Shown: in pieces, positions 18,475-31,181 of the stretch | Numbering within the stretch: position 1 is the first letter of the stretch | Layout of the letters: every line of letters starts with the position of its first letter | From: an uncultured Dysgonomonas sp. | Lineage (GTDB): Bacteria > Bacteroidota > Bacteroidia > Bacteroidales > Dysgonomonadaceae | DNA length: 64,000 nt | NCBI GenBank assembly: GCA_937995835.1 | Contig: CALKIV010000003.1 | Span: 1 to 64,000 of the forward strand | Direction of reading: 5' to 3' | Position numbers and translations under genes: made by a program | Notes under the pieces: generated by a model | Databases searched by the model: none | What the model was told of the DNA's origin: nothing | The model's input: only the letters and a program-made list of their open reading frames with translations

Positions 18475-19368
18475 ATGCAAGAACACACAGAAGCAAAGGC
18501 AGAGGGTTTTAAGGGGGAAAAAGCTATTGTCACTCCTTATAATATAAGAGAGTATCAAACAAAAAATGTAATCACTCAACAATTATATTTAACACATATA
18601 GGTTATTATCCACATGCCAAAAATCACTATCGGGATAGACCTGAAGGAGGACCAGAAAATATACTGATTTATTGTGAAGATGGTTGTGGATGGATAAATC
18701 ATAATGGGATAGAATATGAATTGAACAGAAATCAAGCTTATATTATCCCATCGGGAGATCCTCACAGCTATGGAGCCCATAACCAAAAGCCTTGGAGCAT
18801 ATATTGGTTACATTTTAAAGGAACTAATGCAGAGATGTTTACTTCTATGACTAATAATGTGATCAAAATAGACGACACGGACACAAGCCGGCAACAAGAC
18901 CGTTTTCAGCTTTTTGAAGAAATGTTTCAGAACCTAGAGATGGGATATCAACCTGACAACCTAGAGTATATAAGCTACTGTCTTAAATATTTCCTAGCTT
19001 CTCTCAAATACCTTAGACAATATAGAGAAATCAAAAAAGTAAAAGTTGACGATATAATTCAGCAATGTATCATATTTATGAAGGATAACTTAGAAAATAA
19101 AATAACATTGGACGATATAGCAAAACATGTAAACTATTCTAAGTCTCATCTAATTACTTTATTCACACAAGGCACATCTTATTCGCCCATTATGTATTAT
19201 AACCAATTAAGAATACAACGGGCATGTAGCTATCTCCAATTCTCCGACCTAAAGATTAAAGAAATTGCTTTTGTATTAGGTTTTTATGATCCTTTTCATT
19301 TTTCTAAAATGTTCTTACAACAGATGGAAATTTCGCCCAATGAATACAGAAGAAGATATAAGGAGTGA
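18475..19368 (+). CDS. AraC-family transcriptional regulator
   Basis: The product is 297 residues. The N-terminal half is a cupin-like sugar-binding domain, including 'EDGCGWINHNGIEYELNRNQAYIIPSGDPHSYGA' in family style (split here only for description: the 'IIPSGDPH' core is diagnostic). The C-terminal 100 residues hold two helix-turn-helix motifs, 'ITLDDIAKHVNYSKSHLITLF' and 'LKIKEIAFVLGFYDPFHFSKMF', followed by 'SPNEYRR', the usual AraC ending. It is transcribed divergently from the alpha-galactoside locus and is the best candidate for its sugar-responsive activator. It is cytoplasmic, unlike the hybrid two-component regulators that control many Bacteroides glycan loci. Family is certain; the regulon is inferred from position. 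Confidence 0.92.
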   Translation: MQEHTEAKAEGFKGEKAIVTPYNIREYQTKNVITQQLYLTHIGYYPHAKNHYRDRPEGGPENILIYCEDGCGWINHNGIEYELNRNQAYIIPSGDPHSYGAHNQKPWSIYWLHFKGTNAEMFTSMTNNVIKIDDTDTSRQQDRFQLFEEMFQNLEMGYQPDNLEYISYCLKYFLASLKYLRQYREIKKVKVDDIIQQCIIFMKDNLENKITLDDIAKHVNYSKSHLITLFTQGTSYSPIMYYNQLRIQRACSYLQFSDLKIKEIAFVLGFYDPFHFSKMFLQQMEISPNEYRRRYKE

Positions 19369-19463
19369 TTTTTCCATAGACTAGAAGATTTATCACATAT
19401 ATCAATTATTATCGTTAGATTTACAACCTAATTTCTACACTAAACATAACTAACGACCTAACT

Positions 19464-21506
19464 ATGAAGAAAGGATTTATTCTTGTTTCTCTACTCTCTT
19501 TATTATTAAACTCACTCCACGCTCACAAGGCTGAGCATTTCACTTTAGATTGTTTAACCGTTCCTTATGATTCAATAGTTTACGTATTAAATCAAGAAAA
19601 CATTTCATTTAAAGCAAAATATGATTTTATCAATAAAGCATCAGACTATTCTTCTGAAAAACAGATTGCTCTTTTGAATAAAATTATCTCAAGCAATGCT
19701 GTAAAGAAAGATAACAACACATTAGTATTTCTATACAGCAACTTAGGTAATACATATTTAACGATTAAAGAACTTCAAAAAGGAGAAGAGAATCTTAAGA
19801 ACGCGTTAAAGTATGCAAACTCTTCAACAGACGATAACCTGAGTGCTACATTACATTATTATATTGGAAACTTTCACCTTGATACAGATAAATTAAAGTC
19901 TCTAGAATCCTATTGGACTGCAATGCTATACTGTGATAAGACAAAAGACTCTGAAATCACTAAATTAAAAATACTATACAAGATCTGTGCTATCTACAAT
20001 GCTAATGAAGATTTTATTGGTTTTAAAAATAATTTAGATCAAATGCTTCATATTGCAAGGCAAATAGACACTCCTTACGCTTATTTCTTAACCTTTCCTG
20101 TAATTGCAACCTATCACATTAGAATCGTAAATGATATAAATTTAAGTGATGAAGAATATTACAAGCATTTGGACTCTGTGTATCTGTATAATGAAAAAAT
20201 TGTGAAAATTTATGAGTCACATAATGAAGAGTTCAAGAAACAAAATGCTTCATCCATGTCACTATACTATTCTAATTTTGCAGATGTAATTATAGTTAAA
20301 GACAATGATCAATGGCAAAAAGCTCTAGCTACAATAGATAAAAGTTCGCAATTACTGCAACCTACTGACACACTTTCACTCACTAAGAATATGCAGGTAA
20401 AAGCTAGAATTTTATTCAATCAAAAGCAATACAACAAAGCAAAAGATCAAGCATTCAAAACGTTAGATGTAATAAATGGTTATTCTGGTAATACAAACTT
20501 AACATACTACGATATTTATCGAATATTAAGAGAAACTTATACAGCACAAAAAGATTATAAGAATGCACTACATTATGAAGAATTGAGAAACGAAGTACAG
20601 AAAAAGATAAACGAAACGAACCAGTACAAAAGTACTAAAGAGCTCGAAATAAAATACGAGACAGTGCAAAAAGATCTTGAAATTAGTCAACTCAACGAAC
20701 GCCAACAAGCCCTATTATACAATAGAATGCTCTTAATAACAATATCAGTAATAGTAGTCATTCTCTTACTATTAATCATACTTTATTTCAGAATTAAGAA
20801 ACAACAAAGAGAAAAAGAAGCCATTTTGAAAGATAAGATAATGGAAGAAAAAGAATATAAATATCAAGTACAACTTAAAGAAATGGAATCTACTCAAATG
20901 CGACACTACCTAGATGGATTAGAGGCTGAACGATCTAGACTAGCCAAAGAACTGCATGATAATATCGCTAATGAATTGTATGCGGCAACACTAGAGATGA
21001 ACAGAACCAAGTCCATAAGTACTAATATTACTAATACAATGATAGATTTACATACTCAGATAAGAAATATTTCACACGACCTGATGCCTCCTCAATTTCA
21101 ATATGCATCAATACTTGACATTTTATACAATCACTTGATTATTGTTGAAAGGCAGACCCACATAAAATTTCAATTACTAATTGAAGATGAAAATAATCTG
21201 GAACTACTTTCTCCTTCTTTTTCACATGAAATATATCGCATCATCCAAGAGTGTACTGGAAATATTATCAAACATTCATCAGCTACAACAGCCACTATTC
21301 GTTTGTCATCAACAGAGAACAAAGTTAAGATAAGTGTAGAAGACGACGGTATAGGTTTTGATCCATCAAAAATAAATAAAGGTATAGGGCTTCACATTAT
21401 ACAAGAAAGATGTAATAGCCTGAAAGCAAGCCTCCAAGTAACCTCTAGAATAAACCACGGATGCAAAGTAGTAGTTATTATTCCAGTAAACGGTTTTGAT
21501 AAGTAA
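19464..21506 (+). CDS. TPR-containing sensor histidine kinase (HisKA_3 type)
   Basis: The product is 680 residues. A signal peptide (1-20) is followed by TPR-like helical repeats in the periplasm (about 50-380), a coiled coil, one membrane helix (about 421-442), and a cytoplasmic kinase. The phosphoacceptor is His498 in 'AKELHDNIANELYAA', the NarL-partner HisKA_3 type. The HATPase_c domain shows an N box near 'IIQECTGNIIKHS', a G1 box 'EDDGIGFD' and a G2 box 'GIGLHIIQER'. Its 3' end overlaps the convergent response regulator gene by 29 bases, so the two are very likely partners despite opposite strands. The signal is unknown. The fasciclin/SusD-like lipoprotein beyond the regulator gene is a possible target. 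Confidence 0.93.
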   Translation: MKKGFILVSLLSLLLNSLHAHKAEHFTLDCLTVPYDSIVYVLNQENISFKAKYDFINKASDYSSEKQIALLNKIISSNAVKKDNNTLVFLYSNLGNTYLTIKELQKGEENLKNALKYANSSTDDNLSATLHYYIGNFHLDTDKLKSLESYWTAMLYCDKTKDSEITKLKILYKICAIYNANEDFIGFKNNLDQMLHIARQIDTPYAYFLTFPVIATYHIRIVNDINLSDEEYYKHLDSVYLYNEKIVKIYESHNEEFKKQNASSMSLYYSNFADVIIVKDNDQWQKALATIDKSSQLLQPTDTLSLTKNMQVKARILFNQKQYNKAKDQAFKTLDVINGYSGNTNLTYYDIYRILRETYTAQKDYKNALHYEELRNEVQKKINETNQYKSTKELEIKYETVQKDLEISQLNERQQALLYNRMLLITISVIVVILLLLIILYFRIKKQQREKEAILKDKIMEEKEYKYQVQLKEMESTQMRHYLDGLEAERSRLAKELHDNIANELYAATLEMNRTKSISTNITNTMIDLHTQIRNISHDLMPPQFQYASILDILYNHLIIVERQTHIKFQLLIEDENNLELLSPSFSHEIYRIIQECTGNIIKHSSATTATIRLSSTENKVKISVEDDGIGFDPSKINKGIGLHIIQERCNSLKASLQVTSRINHGCKVVVIIPVNGFDK

Positions 21507-22143
21507 TAGCTACAAGATGGGCCACATTTCTAGCACCTAATTTGAGAAATAAATTCTTTCGATGCCCTTCCACAGTATCTTCTGATATACAGAGAAGCTC
21601 ACCTATTTCTCTTGAGGTGTGTCCTTTAACGATATATCGAAGTACTGCTAGTTCTGCCTCTGTTGGTATACTCTGCTTCGTTCGCAATCGTTTTTTGTAT
21701 TTACTTATCTTATGCTGCAAATCCTCAATCGATGGAGAGTAATAATATCCACTTTGCATTACTGTATCTATGGCATTTTTGAAATACTCTGAAGATAGAC
21801 CAGGTTCTGATTTAAGAATAATTCCATCTACATCCATCTGTTGCAATTGATGAATAGTCCAAACTTGATCATGCATTGTATTGACTATAATCTTTGAATC
21901 CGGTTTCTTACTTTTTAACAATTTGATCAAATCAAATCCAGATATATATTTGAATTCAAGATCTAATATATATAAATCAGCATCACTTTCAGTTATTCTG
22001 AGTTCCATATTATCTGAGTTGTTCAATACCATTAAGTTATCGACTTTATAAAACTCATTTAATATATCACAGATTCTTTCTGTGACAATTCGATGATCGT
22101 CTGCAATCAAGACTGTGTTAAGATGCAATGTTTCGTGTTTCAT
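21478..22143 (-). CDS. NarL/LuxR-type response regulator
   Basis: The product is 221 residues. The receiver domain has acidic residues Asp15-Asp16 ('LIADDHRIV'), the likely phosphorylated Asp61 ('LYILDLEFK') and the conserved Lys in 'IILKSEPG'. A LuxR-type helix-turn-helix fills the C-terminus ('AVLRYIVKGHTSREIGELLC' and 'SEDTVEGHRKNLFLKLGA'). It lies convergent to the histidine kinase with 29 bases of shared 3' sequence (21478-21506). A promoter motif at 22166-22198 would give a leader of about 16 bases. Expression from opposite strands means that the pair is not cotranscribed, which allows the kinase-to-regulator ratio to be set separately. Confidence 0.93.
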   Translation of the reverse strand: MKHETLHLNTVLIADDHRIVTERICDILNEFYKVDNLMVLNNSDNMELRITESDADLYILDLEFKYISGFDLIKLLKSKKPDSKIIVNTMHDQVWTIHQLQQMDVDGIILKSEPGLSSEYFKNAIDTVMQSGYYYSPSIEDLQHKISKYKKRLRTKQSIPTEAELAVLRYIVKGHTSREIGELLCISEDTVEGHRKNLFLKLGARNVAHLVAITYQNRLLE

Positions 22144-22451
22144 TTTCTAGAATTTAGCTCGAGTGCAAATGTAAGCCTTTCATATTTATTAAAAACAACG
22201 GAAAGCCGTGTTATTTTTTATTAAAAAATATCGGAATATTGCAATATATAAAAAAACATGGAACAAACTGTATCATTTTATCACTCCACCTCACTAAATA
22301 GAAACATATACAAATATATAATGAATGCTTAATTACATACTAATACTTCATTCAAACAAAAGTCAAATACAAAGAAGCTTCTAGCCATTTTTTAACAGCT
22401 TAGAGCTTTGGAAATATATCTAACATCATTAACTATCAATTCATTAAATTC
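22144..22451. other. Intergenic region between response regulator and fusion lipoprotein
   Basis: This 308-base, very AT-rich gap separates two divergent genes. It holds the regulator promoter motif (22166-22198). I see no clear promoter box for the plus-strand lipoprotein, no convincing palindrome and no open frame worth calling. It is the natural place to look for a binding site of the response regulator. Confidence 0.6.
22166..22198 (-). promoter_or_regulatory. Promoter motif of the response regulator gene
   Basis: On the minus strand TACATTTG (22166-22173) matches TAnnTTTG exactly, and a TTG (22196-22198) lies 22 bases upstream, one base beyond the usual 19-21 spacing. The predicted start of transcription is about 16 bases before the ATG. 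Confidence 0.5.
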
Positions 22452-24308
22452 ATGAATCTAAGAAATTTACTTCTACTATGTTCGTTATTCTTTTTTGTCT
22501 ACTCTTGTTCTGACAGTGGAAATGAAACTCCTCCTAAGGATATTCCAAATTTGGAAGCAGAGAAACAAATTGAAGAAGTCATTGATCTAATCGGGAATGA
22601 CAAAGAACTATCAACATTTAAAGAAGCTCTAGCTAAAGTAGATGCAAAAAAATTTGAAGAGAAAGAGTTCACCATTCTAGCTTACAAAACAAAGCAAGAC
22701 GCAAAAGCTCCTACGACGAAAGCTACAGATGCAAAAAACACTGTGCAACAAGACAATGAAACTCTACGACACATCATTGGAGGGCACCACCCACTCGATG
22801 CCTTGAAAAAACTAAGGTATATTGTTGCTCTCAGTAAAGACACCCTATTTATCAAATACTCTGAGGCTGAAAAAACCATAGCAATCAATGGAGTATTGCT
22901 GGGTAAATCGATGACTGCTGGTAAAAGTATTGTTTTTGTAACTGACTCCATCATACCTCAAGCCAAAGATACGGCTGTGATAAAAGAAAAAGAGTATCTA
23001 TTCAGAGTCATGAACATCAATGCTAACTGGTCACCTGAAAATGCGTCTGAGGCCTTAGGTTTTGCTGAAAATGCACTCATCACAATCTACAAAGAAGATA
23101 AAGTAATAAAAGAGTTGAAAACAGACAAAGATGGTCTAGCTCGTTTTACCTACAAAGAAGATAATGATCTTGAGTTCCTTGTAAAGACAGACACTTCTAG
23201 CATGTTATATCAACGCTATTTCGTGCAAGGATTATTTTTCTCTCAAGAGCTGGTTGAGACCTCTCCAATACAAAAAGAGTATAAAGCTGTTATGGGTGGA
23301 CTGAGATTTATGGACATCAATGCAGACGGTGTTATAGATAGCAATGACACAATGGATAAATACCCATTAAAAAATCTCTCAGAAGATCAAATTCTCCATC
23401 TTGTTGGAAAATCATACACTTTTCCTAAAGATGAACCAGAAAAAGAGAACATTACAATAGATATGGCATACGATGCCTACGATGATGCAGAAGAACTCTT
23501 CGCACGATTAGATAATAATTATTCCACACGGGAGTCCCGCCAATCTCTTTCTCCTTCTAACAAGATGGTAGATACTTTATGGCATGATACTTATGAAGCA
23601 ATAAGAAAGATTAATATCGTTATGGAAAATAGTGCAACAGAGAAAGAAGATCGCATGGAGCTAGAAGGATTTAGAGCTAATCTATTTCTAAGCTTAAGGA
23701 ATGCGTTTGGTGATGTGCCCTTACAACTGACCGATCAATTAGAAAATATGCCTTCTACCTCTTCTAAAAATATAGATGATTTTATATTAAATAGTTACAG
23801 CAGTGTTTTGGATCACACAGCAGACTCTGTTAAATACAAATCTGACGAGTATATAAATTCGATACTAGTATACAGATTGCAAAAGAATCATAATCATACA
23901 CGTAATCTCGCTCAGCAAGCAATCAACAGCGGGAGAATAAGTCTTAATTCTAATTTTAAACAGTCTGAAATCAATGCCGTTCGTTTATATCTATTTCTAG
24001 CTGAGGCAAGCTGTGAACTAGGCAATCTTGCTGAAGGAATACAAGCCATGAATGTATTATTAAAAGCTGAGGGAAAACCATTATTAGCTACAAATACAAC
24101 AACTGAACAGTTACGCACAGACATTCATGCGTTCTATAAGAAAACAAACAATTATGAAATCAGCTACGATAGTGGCATTAAATATTGCAATACATTAAGT
24201 TGGTCAATAAGCGACGCATGGGGAAAATATAAACTATTACCTATTCCTAACAGCGTTCTAACAGCTTTTGGTACTGAAACACTAATGCAACAAAATTTAG
24301 GTTGGTAA
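22452..24308 (+). CDS. Lipoprotein with fasciclin-like, EF-hand-like and SusD-like regions
   Basis: The product is 618 residues. The lipoprotein signal ends 'VYSC' (Cys19). Residues 35-170 look like a fasciclin (FAS1) domain: 'EEVIDLIGNDKELSTFKEAL', 'FTILAYKT', 'ETLRHIIGGHH', 'IAINGVLL' and a closing 'GKSIVFVTDSI'. Residues 185-285 form a beta-rich segment, ending in a 12-residue EF-hand-like loop, 'DINADGVIDSND' (288-299). Residues 370-618 are SusD-like: 'DTLWHDTYEAIRKINIVMEN', 'LEGFRANLFLSLRNAFGDVPL', 'RLYLFLAEASCELG', and the C-terminal 'LLPIPNSVL...QQNLGW', which copies the typical SusD ending. There is no partner SusC next to it. A surface adhesion or ligand-binding role is inferred. The FAS1 and SusD calls come from motif reading only and need a profile search; the fusion itself is contiguous in one frame. 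Confidence 0.7.
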   Translation: MNLRNLLLLCSLFFFVYSCSDSGNETPPKDIPNLEAEKQIEEVIDLIGNDKELSTFKEALAKVDAKKFEEKEFTILAYKTKQDAKAPTTKATDAKNTVQQDNETLRHIIGGHHPLDALKKLRYIVALSKDTLFIKYSEAEKTIAINGVLLGKSMTAGKSIVFVTDSIIPQAKDTAVIKEKEYLFRVMNINANWSPENASEALGFAENALITIYKEDKVIKELKTDKDGLARFTYKEDNDLEFLVKTDTSSMLYQRYFVQGLFFSQELVETSPIQKEYKAVMGGLRFMDINADGVIDSNDTMDKYPLKNLSEDQILHLVGKSYTFPKDEPEKENITIDMAYDAYDDAEELFARLDNNYSTRESRQSLSPSNKMVDTLWHDTYEAIRKINIVMENSATEKEDRMELEGFRANLFLSLRNAFGDVPLQLTDQLENMPSTSSKNIDDFILNSYSSVLDHTADSVKYKSDEYINSILVYRLQKNHNHTRNLAQQAINSGRISLNSNFKQSEINAVRLYLFLAEASCELGNLAEGIQAMNVLLKAEGKPLLATNTTTEQLRTDIHAFYKKTNNYEISYDSGIKYCNTLSWSISDAWGKYKLLPIPNSVLTAFGTETLMQQNLGW

Positions 24309-24363
24309 CGTATTTAGGTATCAACAATTATTATTGACAGGTACCATAAATAACATTACACTG

Positions 24364-24400
24364 AAAAAAGAACTACTCTACTATCGAGTAGTTCTTTTTT
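24364..24400 (+). terminator. Terminator after the fusion lipoprotein
   Basis: Perfect 15-base arms, AAAAAAGAACTACTC (24364-24378) and GAGTAGTTCTTTTTT (24386-24400), enclose a 7-base loop, and the descending arm ends in six T. It ends the transcript of the 22452-24308 gene and separates it from the cupin gene. Confidence 0.85.
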
Positions 24401-24527
24401 GGTCAAAAGGGTAAAATAAATATCTATATAATAACAGAGTTAGTAATAATTCACCCCGAATCTCATAAATAATACTTATATTGTATCGCTAGTTATAAAA
24501 AAACAGATCACAAAAATTAAATACATT

Positions 24528-25052
24528 ATGAGAAAATTATTTTTTATAGGAGTTATCCTTATTGGCGTATTTGCTTGTCAGCCATCTAATAAAAATGATA
24601 AGGGTGCTCAAGCTGCAGAGAATAGCAAAAAAAACGAAGTCGTATTAAAAGACTATGGAACGAATCCACTGGTTATAAACATTGAAGATTACACATTGGC
24701 AAACGAAGATTTTCGTTCCACAATATGGACTGGCGACAATCTACAGTTGACCGTAATGTCAATACCTGTAGGTGGCGAAGTCGGGCTGGAGATGCATGAC
24801 GATATTGAGCAGTTTTTACGTATCGAAAAAGGTGAAGCTGAAGTATTAATGGGAGACAGTGAGGATCAGTTGACATATATTCGTCAAGCTGGTGATGATG
24901 ATGCCATTTTTGTGCCATCAGGAAAATGGCATAATATTATCAATAAGGGAGATCAACCATTAAAGCTATATTCAATTTATGCAAAACCTGAACATCCTCA
25001 TGGAACTATACATAAGGACAAAGCTGAATCAGACGAGGATCATCACCATTAA
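24528..25052 (+). CDS. Cupin-domain lipoprotein
   Basis: The product is 174 residues with a lipoprotein signal ending 'VFAC' (Cys17), then a charged linker. The cupin fold occupies about residues 45-160. Motif 1 is 'GLEMHDDIEQFLRIEKGEAEV' in pattern (His followed by Glu-Gln, as in small single-domain cupins), and motif 2 is 'FVPSGKWHNIINKG', a perfect PxGxxHxxxN. The C-terminus is histidine- and acid-rich ('HPHGTIHKDK...DEDHHH'), which suggests extra metal binding. Related single-domain cupins that I know are usually cytoplasmic, so a lipid-anchored copy is unusual. It is monocistronic, with terminators on both sides. Enzyme or sensor function is unknown. Confidence 0.85.
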   Translation: MRKLFFIGVILIGVFACQPSNKNDKGAQAAENSKKNEVVLKDYGTNPLVINIEDYTLANEDFRSTIWTGDNLQLTVMSIPVGGEVGLEMHDDIEQFLRIEKGEAEVLMGDSEDQLTYIRQAGDDDAIFVPSGKWHNIINKGDQPLKLYSIYAKPEHPHGTIHKDKAESDEDHHH

Positions 25053-25063
25053 TATATATAAAG

Positions 25064-25095
25064 AAAGTGCTTTAGAATGTTTTCTAAAGCACTTT
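25064..25095 (+). terminator. Terminator after the cupin gene
   Basis: Perfect 14-base arms, AAAGTGCTTTAGAA (25064-25077) and TTCTAAAGCACTTT (25082-25095), enclose TGTT. It lies 12 bases after the cupin stop. The convergent GH63-like gene ends 37 bases away, so the hairpin may also serve the minus strand, although the T-run there is weaker. Confidence 0.8.
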
Positions 25096-25131
25096 TGACA
25101 AGTTAACGAATTTAATTAGTAGTGTGATTAT

Positions 25132-27075
<1,944 letters not shown>

Positions 27076-27084
27076 TTATAAAAC

Positions 27085-30210
<3,126 letters not shown>

Positions 30211-30223
30211 TTATTTTTTATGG

Positions 30224-30841
30224 TTATAGATAACAAAAGAATGTGACCAAAAATGGTACACAAAGATCGAGGGTTATGCCATGGAATATAGCGATAAGCA
30301 CAAAATCAGAACCTGAGTATTGAGTAATTATAGGCAAGGTGGTATCCATTGTTGTTGCACCTCCTGACGAAATAGGAGCTAACTTGCCAAAATATAATAC
30401 TAAAATGGGAGCCATAAGAAGTGTAAATAGTTCTCGAATAATATTAGACATCAAAGCGATAGTACCCAATTCAGCTCCCTTGTATTGTGTGATAAAAATA
30501 CTAGAAAGCGAATAGTAGCCAAAGCCAGAGCCCACTGCCATACATTCGAAGGCATTGTATTTAGGTAGCACAATACTGATTAATGCACAGCCCAATAAAG
30601 TTCCCACTAATGTGGCTAGAGGAACAAGAACAATATGAGGCTTTGTTGCTTTCAATGTTTTGAGCATATCCTTATCATAGCCAATATTGAGCCCTACAAG
30701 AAACATCAAACCATAGAGGATATAGATGCTGAAATCGTTCTCCAACACTACATCAGGCAAGACGGTAAAGTAGTTTGAATTGACATAAGCTGCAGTACAG
30801 CCGACCAAAAAGAATCCCAATATGATAAGGCTACCTTTCAT
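30224..30841 (-). CDS. lysO: LysO-family lysine exporter, C-terminal half
   Basis: The product is 205 residues with about six hydrophobic helices. It aligns by eye with the C-terminal two thirds of E. coli LysO (YbjE): 'YGLMFLVGLNIGYDKDML', 'AVGSGFGYYSLSSIFIT', 'GTIALMSNIIRELFTLLMAP', 'GGATTMDTTLPII', and a final 'AIFHGITLDLCVPFLVTFF'. In E. coli these lie in one protein of about 300 residues; here the N-terminal part is the separate upstream gene, 56 bases away. Such splitting is known in this family. Both halves lie between susD and the beta-galactosidase gene on the same strand with short gaps, an unexpected place for a lysine exporter. Family is firm; the substrate in this context is open. 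Confidence 0.88.
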   Translation of the reverse strand: MKGSLIILGFFLVGCTAAYVNSNYFTVLPDVVLENDFSIYILYGLMFLVGLNIGYDKDMLKTLKATKPHIVLVPLATLVGTLLGCALISIVLPKYNAFECMAVGSGFGYYSLSSIFITQYKGAELGTIALMSNIIRELFTLLMAPILVLYFGKLAPISSGGATTMDTTLPIITQYSGSDFVLIAIFHGITLDLCVPFLVTFFCYL

Positions 30842-30897
30842 ACAATTAATATTTTTAAAGTGATACTACTAATGTTATAACTTGGTCAAGATGGACG

Positions 30898-31167
30898 TCA
30901 TTTATTCTTAAAAAAACGCACATAAACTATCCATGACAAAGCTACACTTCCCATGATGGCAGCCAATGTTATGATCAAGGCTTGCACACCAATAGTGGAC
31001 AGGTTGGATATTATCATTTCATCTTTTCCTACTGATATTCCAAGAAACAGGAGAAGAAGAAATATAAATCCAGTAATAAGTTTCCCTATAATGGTGATAT
31101 TTGGTATGCGTCGCAGGAAATATCCTGCGACTATACCAGTTATCATTATTCCAAAGACTATAAACAT
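30898..31167 (-). CDS. lysO: LysO-family exporter, N-terminal half
   Basis: The product is 89 residues with three hydrophobic helices ('MFIVFGIMITGIVAGYFL', 'LITGFIFLLLLFLGISVG', and a last helix around 'IITLAAIMGSVALSWIVYV'). It corresponds to the first part of LysO, with the typical 'LFLGISVG' in helix 2. It starts 14 bases after the susD stop and precedes the C-terminal half by 56 bases. The two products presumably assemble in the inner membrane. Its position suggests transcription with the glycan operon. A short membrane protein is hard to assign alone; the pairing with the clear LysO C-terminal half supports it. Confidence 0.8.
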   Translation of the reverse strand: MFIVFGIMITGIVAGYFLRRIPNITIIGKLITGFIFLLLLFLGISVGKDEMIISNLSTIGVQALIITLAAIMGSVALSWIVYVRFFKNK

Positions 31168-31181
31168 CTTTTGTTATTCTT

